DNA from: Duganella sp. 1411
Lineage (GTDB): Bacteria; Pseudomonadota; Gammaproteobacteria; Burkholderiales; Burkholderiaceae_D
Direction of reading: 5' to 3'
Length of the DNA stretch: 64,000 nucleotides
Assembly (NCBI RefSeq): GCF_017833525.1
Contig: NZ_JAFICD010000003.1
Coordinates: forward strand, 682,001-746,000
The notes beneath the pieces are model-generated. The model was given only the letters and a program-made list of their open reading frames with translations. It made no database searches and was not told where the DNA came from. The first letter of the stretch is position 1. Each line of letters begins with the position of its first letter. This document shows, piece by piece, positions 36,061 through 44,486 of the stretch. The position numbers and the translations under genes are program-made.

Positions 36061-38016
36061 ATGCTGATTTCCGCAAAGAAACTTCCGACCGCGTCGCGCT
36101 ATCTGATCGGCGCGGGCCTGGCGCTGTTCGCCTTGATGTTGCAGATCGGCGTTGCGGCCATCGTCGGCAACCGGATTCCTTTTTTGTTGTTCATTCCATC
36201 GGTCGCGCTGGCGGCGGCGGTGCTGGGCACCGGCCCGGCGGCCATCGTCCTGTTGACGGGCTTCCTCTACGGCTGCTCGCTTTTCCCGCTGGACACTTTA
36301 CACGCCGGCAGCTTTCGCGATCAGTTGTCGCTGGGGCTGTTCGTCGTGGTCGGCGTGTTTTTCATGTACGTCGGCGGCAAGGTGCGGGCGGTGGCCGGCC
36401 GCGCGCTCGACGCCGAGCTGGCGCTGCTCAACGAGAAGCTGGCCCGCGAGCGCGCCGACGACGAGCGCCTGCGCCAGCTCTACCAGCAGGTGCGCAGCAG
36501 CGAGGAGCGCTACCGCAACCTGTTCGATTCGATGGACCAGGGCTTTTGCGTGATCGATGTCATCTTCAATGACGCCGGCGTGGCGGTCGACTACCGGGTG
36601 CTGGAGATGAATCCGGCCGGCATCGCGATCTACGGCCTGGGCGATGTCGTCGGCAAGACCATCAAGCAGGTGGTGCCGCACATCGGCTCGTACTGGATCG
36701 ACACCTACGCCCAGGTGGCGTTGACGGGGCGGCCGGTGCGCTTCGAGAACCAGGCGCAGTCGAGCGGACGCTGGTTCGAGGGTTACGCGACCCGGGTCGG
36801 CGACGCCGACAGCCGCAAGGTGGCGCTGCTGTTCACCGACGTCAGCGTGCGCAAGGAGAACGAGGCGCGCCTGCGCCGGCTGGCGGCCGACCTGTCCGAG
36901 GTGGACCGCCGCAAGACCGAGTTCCTGGCGGTGCTCGCGCATGAGTTGCGCAATCCGCTGGCGCCGATCCGCAGCGGCCTCGATATCCTTAAATTGAGCG
37001 GCAGCAATCCGCAGATGGTCGAGCGCATGCGCGACATGATGGACCGCCAGGTCACGCACATGGTGCGGCTGGTCGACGACCTGCTCGACATCGCCCGCAT
37101 CAACGGCGGCAAGATCGATCTGAAGAAGGAGCGCGTGTCGCTGCAGAGCATCATGTCGGCGGCGGTCGAGGCCAACGCGCCGCTGATCGAGAGCGCCCGC
37201 CATCGGCTGTATGTCGTCATGCCCGACGAAGCGGTGGAGGTCATGGTCGATCCGACCCGCATGGTGCAGGTGCTGGGCAACCTGCTGAACAACGCCGCCA
37301 AGTACACGCCGGCCGGCGGCAGGATCGATTTGAGCGCGGTGCGGGACGGCGACCAGATCGTCATCTCGGTCGAGGACAACGGCGTCGGCATTCCGGAGGC
37401 GTCGCTGCCGTTCATTTTCGATATGTTCAACCAGGTCGGGCGGAACATGGATTTGTCGCACGGCGGGCTGGGGATCGGGCTGTCGCTGGTCAAGCGGCTG
37501 GTGGAGCTGCATGACGGCAGCATCGGCGTCACCAGCGGCGGTACGCACAGCGGCGGCAGCACCTTTACCATTCGTTTGCCGTTAAGCGTGCCGTTGCAGG
37601 CGGATGCGTTGCCCGCCGTCGGCGTGGCGGCGCCGCTGCGCACCGATACGTTCAAGATCCTGGTGGTGGACGATAACGCCGACGCCGCGCAGACCCTGGC
37701 CAGCCTGCTCGAGTTCAAGGGGCACAGCATCCGCGTGGCCAATGACGGCGTGGAGGCGCTGGAGGTGGTGGAGGATTGGATACCGGAGGTGGGCTTGATC
37801 GATATCGGCATGCCCAATTTGAACGGCTACGAGCTGGCGCAGGCGTTGCGGAAAAACCCGGCGTTGGATGGCATGGCGCTGGTGGCGCTGACCGGGTGGG
37901 GGGCGGAGAGCGACCGCACGATGTCGAAGGATGCCGGCTTCGTCGAGCATTTGACCAAGCCGGTCGATTTCGACGCCATCGAGGCGGTGCTGGACAAGCT
38001 GGGGAAGGCGACGTGA
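36061..38016 (+). CDS. Hybrid sensor histidine kinase/response regulator
   Basis: The 651-residue membrane kinase begins with a DUF4118-like bundle of membrane helices (residues about 10-120). A coiled coil follows, then a PAS domain (about 165-285: YRNLFDSMDQGFCVIDVIF). The HisKA domain has phospho-accepting His in FLAVLAHELRNPLAPIRS, near residue 304. The HATPase domain has NLLNNAAKYTPAGG (N box), DNGVGIP (G1) and GGLGIGLSLVKRL (G2). The C-terminal receiver domain has KILVVDDNADAA and the acceptor Asp in VGLIDIGMPNLNG. The ATG at 36061 is chosen because the first helix follows; a 37-codon upstream extension is not hydrophobic. The signal is unknown, and no output regulator is adjacent. Confidence 0.92.
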   Translation: MLISAKKLPTASRYLIGAGLALFALMLQIGVAAIVGNRIPFLLFIPSVALAAAVLGTGPAAIVLLTGFLYGCSLFPLDTLHAGSFRDQLSLGLFVVVGVFFMYVGGKVRAVAGRALDAELALLNEKLARERADDERLRQLYQQVRSSEERYRNLFDSMDQGFCVIDVIFNDAGVAVDYRVLEMNPAGIAIYGLGDVVGKTIKQVVPHIGSYWIDTYAQVALTGRPVRFENQAQSSGRWFEGYATRVGDADSRKVALLFTDVSVRKENEARLRRLAADLSEVDRRKTEFLAVLAHELRNPLAPIRSGLDILKLSGSNPQMVERMRDMMDRQVTHMVRLVDDLLDIARINGGKIDLKKERVSLQSIMSAAVEANAPLIESARHRLYVVMPDEAVEVMVDPTRMVQVLGNLLNNAAKYTPAGGRIDLSAVRDGDQIVISVEDNGVGIPEASLPFIFDMFNQVGRNMDLSHGGLGIGLSLVKRLVELHDGSIGVTSGGTHSGGSTFTIRLPLSVPLQADALPAVGVAAPLRTDTFKILVVDDNADAAQTLASLLEFKGHSIRVANDGVEALEVVEDWIPEVGLIDIGMPNLNGYELAQALRKNPALDGMALVALTGWGAESDRTMSKDAGFVEHLTKPVDFDAIEAVLDKLGKAT

Positions 38017-38045
38017 TTGGCCATCGATGGGCCGCTGGCGGCGCT

Positions 38046-38154
38046 TGGCGGATTACGCTGCGCTAATCCGCCCTACGTGTCTCGGCGGTGTGCGGTGCAT
38101 GCATACATCAGGAGACACGTAGGGCGGATTAGGCGGAACGCCGTAATCCGCCAT
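38046..38154. repeat. REP-type palindromic repeat, copy 5 (units pointing outward)
   Basis: A right-type unit (TGGCGGATTACGCTGCGCTA to CCCTACGTG, 38046-38079) is followed by a left-type unit (CACGTAGGGCGGATTAGG..., 38116-38154). The order is reversed relative to the copies at 5289 and 20926. It fills the gap between the convergent kinase and GH15 genes, where it could act as a transcription stop. Confidence 0.88.
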
Positions 38155-38178
38155 CGGCGAGCCGTCGGGAACGCCCGC

Positions 38179-40029
38179 TTACACCACGCTGTCCCAAGGC
38201 GCCGATAAGCGCATCGCGCAATTGATCAAGCCCACCATCGAATACGTCTGCGGGAAATTGCCCCACATTTCGCCGGTGACCGGGTGCGTGTCCTCCGACA
38301 GCAAGCCCAGATGATTGCGCGCCTTGAGCATGGTCTCGAAAATCTCGCGCGCCTCGGCCTTGCGGCCGATGCGCGCCAGCGCGTCGATGCGCCAGAACGT
38401 GCAAATATTGAACGCCGTCTCCGGCTTGCCGAAATCGTCCGGCGCCTCGTAGCGGCGCATGTACGGGCCGTCGCACAGCGATTTTTCCAGCGCCTCCACC
38501 GTCTTGACGAAGCGCGGGTCCTTGGGATCGATGAAATTGACCTCGGCCATCAGCAGCACGCTGGCGTCCAGGTCCTCGCCGCCCAGGCTTTCGCAGAACG
38601 CCTGGCGCTTCTCGCTCCACGAGTCGCGCAGCAGCGGCACCTTGATCTGCTCGGCGCGCGCCTGCCAGTGCGCGGCGCGCTCGGGCAGCTCCAGCACGGT
38701 GGCGATCTTGGCCAGGCGGTCGCACGCGGCCCAACTCATCAGCATCGACGAGGTGTGCACCCGCGCCCGCGTGCGCAGCTCCCACATGCCGGCGTCGGGC
38801 TGGTCGTGGACGCGGAAGGCTTGCTCGCCGACCGCCTCCAGATGCGCGAACTCGGCCACGCCGGCGCGGTTCAGCAGCCGGTGGTCGAGGAAGGCTTGCG
38901 CCGCCCCCAGCACCACGTTGCCGTAGACGTCGTGCTGGAAGTGCTCCTGCGCCTGGTTGCCGACCCGCACCGGCTGGTGGCCGCGATAGCCGGGCAGGTG
39001 GTCGACGGTCGACTCGGGCAGGAATTCCTCCAGCCCGATGCCGTACAGCGGCTGGATGTGGCCGCCCTTGGAGCTGGCGACGATGTTGCTCAGCCAGCGC
39101 AGGTATTCCTCCATCGTGCCGACCTCGGAAATGCTGTTGAGCGCGCGCACCACGAAGAAGGCGTCGCGCAGCCAGCAGAAGCGGTAGTCCCAGTTGCGCG
39201 CGCTGCCGGGCGCTTCCGGGATGCTGGTGGTCATGGCGGCGATGATGGCGCCGGTGTCCTCGTACAGCGACAGCTTGAGCGTGATGGCGGCGCGGATCAC
39301 CACGTCCTGCCATTCGTACGGCAGCGCCAGGCGGCGGCTCCAGTTGCGCCAGTAGTTGACGGTTTCCTTCTCGAAGCGGCGGCACACGTCCTCGATGCCG
39401 TCGTTGAGCGTTTCGTCCGGCCCCAGCATGAAGTTGAGCGAGCTGTTGGCCAGGAACCAGGTCTCCGACAGCAGGTGGCTGAGCGAGGCGTCGGTGTTCA
39501 GGCGCAAGGTCTGGTCCGGGCCGACGTAGCGGATGTGGTGGCTGCCGCGCGTGATCTCGGGCGCCTCGCGGCCCCATTCGAAGCGCGGGCGCAGCCGCAC
39601 GCGGATGCGCACCGCGCTGTTGAGGATGCGGATGCGGCGGATCAGCATCAGCGGCCGGAACATGCGGTCGCGGCTGGTGAAGCGCGGCGCGAAGTCGGTG
39701 ATCTCGATGCCGTGGTTGTCGGCGTCGGTCAGGCGGGTGCGCAGCACGGCCGTGTTGGGATCGTAGAACTGCTCGGTCTTGACGCAGTTTTCCAGCTCGA
39801 TGCTCCAGACGCTGCCGTTCTCGGAATTGTCGAGCAGGGCGTTGAACACCGGGTCGCCGTCAAAGCGCGGCAGGCAGCACCAGACGATGTTGCCGCTGCG
39901 GTCGACCAGCGCGTTGTACGAGCAATTGCCGATGACGCCGCAGTTGAGCGACGCCTCGGGCGTGACCGGTTTGCCGGGCGCCTGCTCGTTCGGATTGGTG
40001 TGTGCGGCGGAATTTGTTTCGCTTGTCAT
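38179..40029 (-). CDS. GH15 family glucoamylase/trehalase-like hydrolase
   Basis: The 616-residue protein has an N-terminal beta-sandwich typical of bacterial GH15 (NCGVIGNCSYNALVDRSGNI, then FDGDPVFNALLD) and an (alpha/alpha)6 barrel with WDYRFCWLRDAFFVVRAL near residue 300. It also carries QAQEHFQHDVYGNVVLGA and, near the C-terminus, GLLSEDTHPVTGEMWGNFPQ, which likely carries the catalytic acids. There is no signal peptide. It is the third gene of the otsA-otsB operon and its ATG overlaps the otsB stop. That context makes a trehalase or an alpha-glucan hydrolase the likely role; the choice between them is open. GGAGA precedes the start. Confidence 0.88.
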   Translation of the reverse strand: MTSETNSAAHTNPNEQAPGKPVTPEASLNCGVIGNCSYNALVDRSGNIVWCCLPRFDGDPVFNALLDNSENGSVWSIELENCVKTEQFYDPNTAVLRTRLTDADNHGIEITDFAPRFTSRDRMFRPLMLIRRIRILNSAVRIRVRLRPRFEWGREAPEITRGSHHIRYVGPDQTLRLNTDASLSHLLSETWFLANSSLNFMLGPDETLNDGIEDVCRRFEKETVNYWRNWSRRLALPYEWQDVVIRAAITLKLSLYEDTGAIIAAMTTSIPEAPGSARNWDYRFCWLRDAFFVVRALNSISEVGTMEEYLRWLSNIVASSKGGHIQPLYGIGLEEFLPESTVDHLPGYRGHQPVRVGNQAQEHFQHDVYGNVVLGAAQAFLDHRLLNRAGVAEFAHLEAVGEQAFRVHDQPDAGMWELRTRARVHTSSMLMSWAACDRLAKIATVLELPERAAHWQARAEQIKVPLLRDSWSEKRQAFCESLGGEDLDASVLLMAEVNFIDPKDPRFVKTVEALEKSLCDGPYMRRYEAPDDFGKPETAFNICTFWRIDALARIGRKAEAREIFETMLKARNHLGLLSEDTHPVTGEMWGNFPQTYSMVGLINCAMRLSAPWDSVV

Positions 40030-40820
40030 TGTTCGTCTCCTTGGGGCAGGGTGGTGGCCGCTTGCATCAGCTGCGCGCGCAAGTGCTGCGGCGAGGCCAG
40101 GCGGCGCAGCGCGGCGCTCGGACCGGCGCCGATCTTGACGCCCATGCCGCCCGCTTGCTGGGCGTAGGCGATGCCGGCTTCGTCGGTGGTGTCGTCGCCG
40201 GCGAACACCGGCCGGTGGCCCTTGAACGGCGCCTCCTGCATGAACGCGGCCAGCGCGCTGCCCTTGGTGCTCGATGCCGGTTTGAGCTCCAACACCATTT
40301 TGCCATGCAACAGCACCATGCCGGGGCTGTCGTCCAGCGCGGCCTGCATGGTCTGCTCGCACAGCGCCTTCAGTTCGGGCGCCAGCCGGTAGTGCAGGGC
40401 CAGCGCACCGCGTTTTTCCTCCAGCAGCAGGTCGGGATATTGCTCCACCAGCGGTTGCAGGTGGCGCCGCGCGTTGTCCAATGGCAGCACCGTGATGTAG
40501 TGCAGCTCGCCGTCGGCGGCGCGCCGCTCGGCGCCGTGGACGCCGGCCGCCGGCAGCTTGAGCGGCGCCAGCATGGCGTCGATCTGCTCGATCGGACGGC
40601 CGCTGACGATGGCCAGGCGGCCGCCCAGCTTGTCGCGCAGCGCGGCCAGCGCCTGCACCAGGCCGGGCGCGACCACCACCGTGTCGGGCGTGTCGGCCAG
40701 GTCGACCAGGGTGCCGTCGAAGTCCAGGAACAGGCTGCAATCGGGCCAGTCGGCCAGCGCGAAGGTTTGCCCGTCGGCGAGCGTATCAGGGCCCGCCGGA
40801 TTCGTTTCTAGTGTCATCAT
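40026..40820 (-). CDS. otsB: Trehalose-6-phosphate phosphatase
   Basis: This 264-residue HAD-superfamily phosphatase converts trehalose-6-phosphate to trehalose. Motif I is CSLFLDFDGTLVDLADTPD, motif II is AIVSGRPIEQID, and VHGAERR follows. The conserved Lys is in ELKPASSTKGSALAAFM, and motif IV is FAGDDTTDEAGIAYA. The length is normal. It begins eight bases after the otsA stop and overlaps the GH15 gene by four bases, so the three genes are one operon. It is cytoplasmic. Confidence 0.96.
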   Translation of the reverse strand: MMTLETNPAGPDTLADGQTFALADWPDCSLFLDFDGTLVDLADTPDTVVVAPGLVQALAALRDKLGGRLAIVSGRPIEQIDAMLAPLKLPAAGVHGAERRAADGELHYITVLPLDNARRHLQPLVEQYPDLLLEEKRGALALHYRLAPELKALCEQTMQAALDDSPGMVLLHGKMVLELKPASSTKGSALAAFMQEAPFKGHRPVFAGDDTTDEAGIAYAQQAGGMGVKIGAGPSAALRRLASPQHLRAQLMQAATTLPQGDEQ

Positions 40821-40828
40821 CTTTTTCT

Positions 40829-43111
40829 TTAACCTACCCGGCGCAGGTTGCCGCGGCTGTGGGAACGGATCTTCTGCATCACTTTTTCACGTTTGCGCAG
40901 ACGGGCGGCGTCGAGCAGCATGTGGCCGGCCCAACGGTAGACGTTGAAGCGGCGCACGCGGTCGCGCATGCTGCGCATCCGTTCGCGCTGCTCGACCGGC
41001 GGCATCGTCAGGCCGCGGTACAGCGCCTCGGCGCCCTGTTCGATGTGGTACGGGTTGATGATCAGCGCCTCGTGCAACTCGCGGGCGGCGCCGGTGAACT
41101 GGCTCAGCACCAGCGCGCCGCGTTCGTCGTCGCGCGCGGCGATGAATTCCTTGGCCACCAGGTTCATGCCGTCGTGCAGGCTGGTCACCATGCAGACCTC
41201 GCAGGCGCGGAAGTAGCGCTGCAGCTCGGCCTGCTCGTGGTGCTCGATCTTCAGGATGATCGGCAGATAGCCGTCGCTGCCGAAGCGGTCGTTGACGCGC
41301 GCGGCCAGCTTGCGCACACGCTGCTCGAAGTTCATGTATTCCTCCAGGTCCGAGCGGCTCGGCGCGGCGATCTGCACGAAGCTGAACTTGCCGATCATGG
41401 CCGGATGCAGCTCCAGCATGCTCTCGACCGCCTGGAAGCGCTCCAGGATGCCCTTGGTGTAGTCGAGGCGGTCGACGCCGAACGCCAGCAGGTGGTCTTC
41501 CGGCACGCCCAGCAACTGGCGGATCTCGGTGCGGCACTGTTCCACCGGCTGCGTGTCCGGATAGTCGGGCCAGGCGATCGAGATCGGATAGTCCTCGACC
41601 TGGGTCAGCTCGTTGCCGTAGGAAATGGTCGACGCCTCCGGCTCGATCCGGGTTTCCAGATAGCGGTCGACGGTGTCGAGGAAGTTCTTGCGGTGGAACG
41701 GCGTGTGGAAGCCCAGGATCGTGCTGCCCAGCATGCCTTCGAGGATTTCCTCGCGCCATGGGCAAATCCCGAACGATTCCGAGTTAGGCCAGGGGATGTG
41801 CCAGAACGTGATAATGGTCGCCTTCGGCAGCGCCTCGCGCACCATGCGCGGCAGCAATGCGAAGTGGTAATCCTGCACCAGCACCACCGGGTTGTCGGTG
41901 CGCGCCTCCTTGATGACGGCGTCGGCGAAGCGGCGGTTGACCTTGACGTACTCGTCCCAGTCGGACGAGCGGAACACCGGCCGCACGTGGGCGATATGGC
42001 ACAGCGGCCACAGGCCTTCGTTGGCGAAGCCGTAGTAGTAACCCTTTTCCTCTTCCTCCGTCAGCCACACGCGGCGCAGCGTGTAGCTCGGATCTTTCGG
42101 CGGTACCGGCACGTGGTCGTTGCGGTCGACCGTCTCGCGGTCGGCGCTGCCGGCGCCGTGCGCGATCCAGGTGCCCGAGCAGGCCCTCATCACCGCCTCG
42201 ACGGCGGTCACCAGGCCGCTGGCCGGACGGCGCACGCGGATCGTGCCGTCCTTGTTTTTTTCGTGGATGTAGGGCTCGCGGTTCGATACCACCAGCACCT
42301 GGTCGCCGGCCAGATCCTGTTGCAGCAAGGCCTTGAGTTTTTCCGGCGCCCACTCGGCGCTGTTGCCGCTGCTGCTGCTCTGGCGTTCCTCGTGGTATTC
42401 CTCCAGCAGGCTGCGCAGTTCGCCGATCAGCGGCTCCATTTCCGGCGGTGGCGCCGGCGGCGGCGCGCCCGGCGCGGTCGATTGCACGTCGCGCGGCAGC
42501 AGCTGGCCGCGCAGCACGTCGTTCAGGCTGGCGAGCCAGCCGCGCCAGCTCAGGTGCGACACCAGCAAGGTCAGGAAGGCGATCGCCACGCCCAGCAGGG
42601 CGAAGAAGATCAGCACGTACTTGGTGGTTTCGGCGCTGCGGCGCTCGATGAAGCTCATGTCGTGCACCAGGATCAGCCGGCCCAGCGCCGTGCCGTTGTC
42701 CTCGATCGGCGTGTCGGCCACGTGCACCGGGCCGCGTGGCAGTTGCACCAGCGATTTTTGCTTGCTGCCGTCGGCCGGCTTGTCCCAGCAACCCAGCGAT
42801 TGCGGGTAGGTATAGGTTTTGTACAGCAGCTTGCCCGAAGGATCGCAGAAGCCCAGCGCGAACAGGCGCTCGTCCTCGATGGCGCCGTCGAACAGTTTTT
42901 TGATGTGGGCCTTGTCGTTGAGCAGCACATCCTCGCGCAGCGGCACCTGCAGGGTGGCGGCCAGCAGTTGCGAGCGGTTGTCGAGATCGCGCACCGACCA
43001 GCGCAGGGTCAGGTTGTCCATCAGCGGGACGACGATGTAGGCGAACAGCCCCAGCAATATTGCCAGGGGCAGCATGAAACGTAATGATAATTTAACGGAG
43101 CGTGAAAGCAT
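40829..43111 (-). CDS. otsA: Membrane-anchored trehalose-6-phosphate synthase with N-terminal sensor-like domain
   Basis: The C-terminal 490 residues are a GT20 synthase joining glucose from UDP-glucose to glucose-6-phosphate: VVSNREPYIHE near residue 274, VQDYHFALLPRMV, FWHIPWPN, HTPFHRKNF, VDRLDYTKGI and TSLHDGMNLVAKEF. Unlike E. coli OtsA (about 470 residues), this protein has 760. The extra 270 residues hold two membrane helices (about 11-30 and 163-186) that bracket an extracytoplasmic domain of about 130 residues with two Cys, GFCDPSGKLL and SLGCWDKP. A Pro-rich linker (GAPPPAPPPEME) and a short helix follow. The layout is that of a sensor kinase input module. The start is set by GAGGA and by the first helix. 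Confidence 0.93.
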   Translation of the reverse strand: MLSRSVKLSLRFMLPLAILLGLFAYIVVPLMDNLTLRWSVRDLDNRSQLLAATLQVPLREDVLLNDKAHIKKLFDGAIEDERLFALGFCDPSGKLLYKTYTYPQSLGCWDKPADGSKQKSLVQLPRGPVHVADTPIEDNGTALGRLILVHDMSFIERRSAETTKYVLIFFALLGVAIAFLTLLVSHLSWRGWLASLNDVLRGQLLPRDVQSTAPGAPPPAPPPEMEPLIGELRSLLEEYHEERQSSSSGNSAEWAPEKLKALLQQDLAGDQVLVVSNREPYIHEKNKDGTIRVRRPASGLVTAVEAVMRACSGTWIAHGAGSADRETVDRNDHVPVPPKDPSYTLRRVWLTEEEEKGYYYGFANEGLWPLCHIAHVRPVFRSSDWDEYVKVNRRFADAVIKEARTDNPVVLVQDYHFALLPRMVREALPKATIITFWHIPWPNSESFGICPWREEILEGMLGSTILGFHTPFHRKNFLDTVDRYLETRIEPEASTISYGNELTQVEDYPISIAWPDYPDTQPVEQCRTEIRQLLGVPEDHLLAFGVDRLDYTKGILERFQAVESMLELHPAMIGKFSFVQIAAPSRSDLEEYMNFEQRVRKLAARVNDRFGSDGYLPIILKIEHHEQAELQRYFRACEVCMVTSLHDGMNLVAKEFIAARDDERGALVLSQFTGAARELHEALIINPYHIEQGAEALYRGLTMPPVEQRERMRSMRDRVRRFNVYRWAGHMLLDAARLRKREKVMQKIRSHSRGNLRRVG

Positions 43112-43295
43112 GAAGAGTCCTCAAGGTGTGATTGCAGGATAGAAAAACAACCGCTGCATCAATTTTTCGGGATGCGTGGCAATCGACCTCAGCTCCACTA
43201 TTGTTTCATTCATGAGGGAAAAAACTTTGTTCGCTAGCGCACGCATGCGGGCAAATGGCGCGCCGCAACATTGGAAAGTTCCCTAGAATCACGCC

Positions 43296-44420
43296 ATGGA
43301 TCTCGACTATTTTTCTGATATGCATGAAGGGCCGTGGCGCGCCGCCGCAGTAGTGGGCGCCAGCGCGCTGATTTTTGTTGCTGTGGCTCTACTGTTGCAT
43401 CGGGCGGGCATTATGCTGCTGCGCCGCATAGCGCGTAACCGCCCTTATACGACCAACGCCATCAAGTACGGCTACCGTCCGAGCCAGCTGTGCATGGCGC
43501 TGTTCGCGCTGCGCCTGGTGCTGACGGGCGCGCCGGAAAACATGCCGTTGCTGCTGCCTATTTCCCGGATCAACAGCGTGCTGCTGATCATCTGTCTGAC
43601 GTGGCTGGCGATCGCCTGCGTCAATTCCATTAAACGCACGATCACCGAAGTCAATCCGGTCGATGCCGCCGACAACCTGCGCGCGCGCCGGCTGCTGACG
43701 CAGACGGCCGTGCTCACCCGCAGCGCCAACTTCATCATCGGCCTGGTGGGGTTGGGGTTTGTGTTGCTGACCTTGCCGGGTGCGCGGCAGTTCGGCGCCA
43801 GTCTGCTGGCCTCGGCCGGGGTGGCGGGCCTGGTGGCCGGTATCGCGGCGCGGCCGGTGCTGGGCAACTTCATCGCGGGGCTGCAGATCGCGTTTTCGCA
43901 ACCGATCCGCCTGGACGACGTGCTGATCGTCAAGGGCGAATGGGGCAGGGTCGAGCGCATCACCGGCACCTATGTCGTGGTGCGGATCTGGGACGAACGG
44001 CGCCTGATCGTGCCGCTGCAATGGTTCATTGAAAACCCGTTCGAGAACTGGACGCATACCTCGTCGTCGATACTGGGCACGGTGTTTTTGTGGCTGGACT
44101 TCAGCGTGCCGGTGCCGGCGATACGGGCCGAGTTCGAGCGCATCACGCACGCGTCGTCGCGCTGGGACAAGCGGGTGTGCGTGCTGCACGTGACGGACGC
44201 CGACGACCGTGGCATGCAGCTGCGGCTGCTGATCAGCGCGCAGGATTCCGGCACCGCCTTCGACCTGCGCTGCGAAATCCGCGAAGCGATCATCGCCTTC
44301 GTGGCGGCCAACTATCCGGATTCGCTGCCGCGCCTGCGGCCGGTGCTCGACGCGCCCGGCCCGCAGGAGGACAGCCTGGGCAAACGTCCGACGCACGTGG
44401 CGGACAGCCCGGCGCCGTAG
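43296..44420 (+). CDS. MscS-family mechanosensitive ion channel
   Basis: The 374-residue inner membrane protein has about four hydrophobic helices before the pore region. The pore-lining helix and beta-domain junction is GASLLASAGVAGLVAGIAAR then PVLGNFIAGLQIAFSQPIRL, followed by DDVLIVKGEWGRVERITG and the WIENPFENWT-like QWFIENPFENWTH. Such channels release solutes on hypo-osmotic shock. It is divergent from the trehalose operon with 184 bp between starts, an osmotic-stress pairing. Its stop codon lies inside a palindromic repeat element, so the last residues may have been set by that insertion. Confidence 0.9.
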   Translation: MDLDYFSDMHEGPWRAAAVVGASALIFVAVALLLHRAGIMLLRRIARNRPYTTNAIKYGYRPSQLCMALFALRLVLTGAPENMPLLLPISRINSVLLIICLTWLAIACVNSIKRTITEVNPVDAADNLRARRLLTQTAVLTRSANFIIGLVGLGFVLLTLPGARQFGASLLASAGVAGLVAGIAARPVLGNFIAGLQIAFSQPIRLDDVLIVKGEWGRVERITGTYVVVRIWDERRLIVPLQWFIENPFENWTHTSSSILGTVFLWLDFSVPVPAIRAEFERITHASSRWDKRVCVLHVTDADDRGMQLRLLISAQDSGTAFDLRCEIREAIIAFVAANYPDSLPRLRPVLDAPGPQEDSLGKRPTHVADSPAP

Positions 44421-44448
44421 GGCGGATTAGCGAAGCGTAATCCGCCAT
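44417..44448. repeat. Short REP-type hairpin, copy 6
   Basis: GTAGGGCGGATTA-GCGAAGCG-TAATCCGCCAT forms one compact hairpin. The TAG within its first four bases is the stop codon of the MscS gene. It lies between that gene and the convergent esterase gene and may also act as a terminator-like barrier. Confidence 0.8.
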
Positions 44449-44486
44449 CCAAGCGCCGCCTGCGCCGCGTGCGGCACCGCCGGCGC

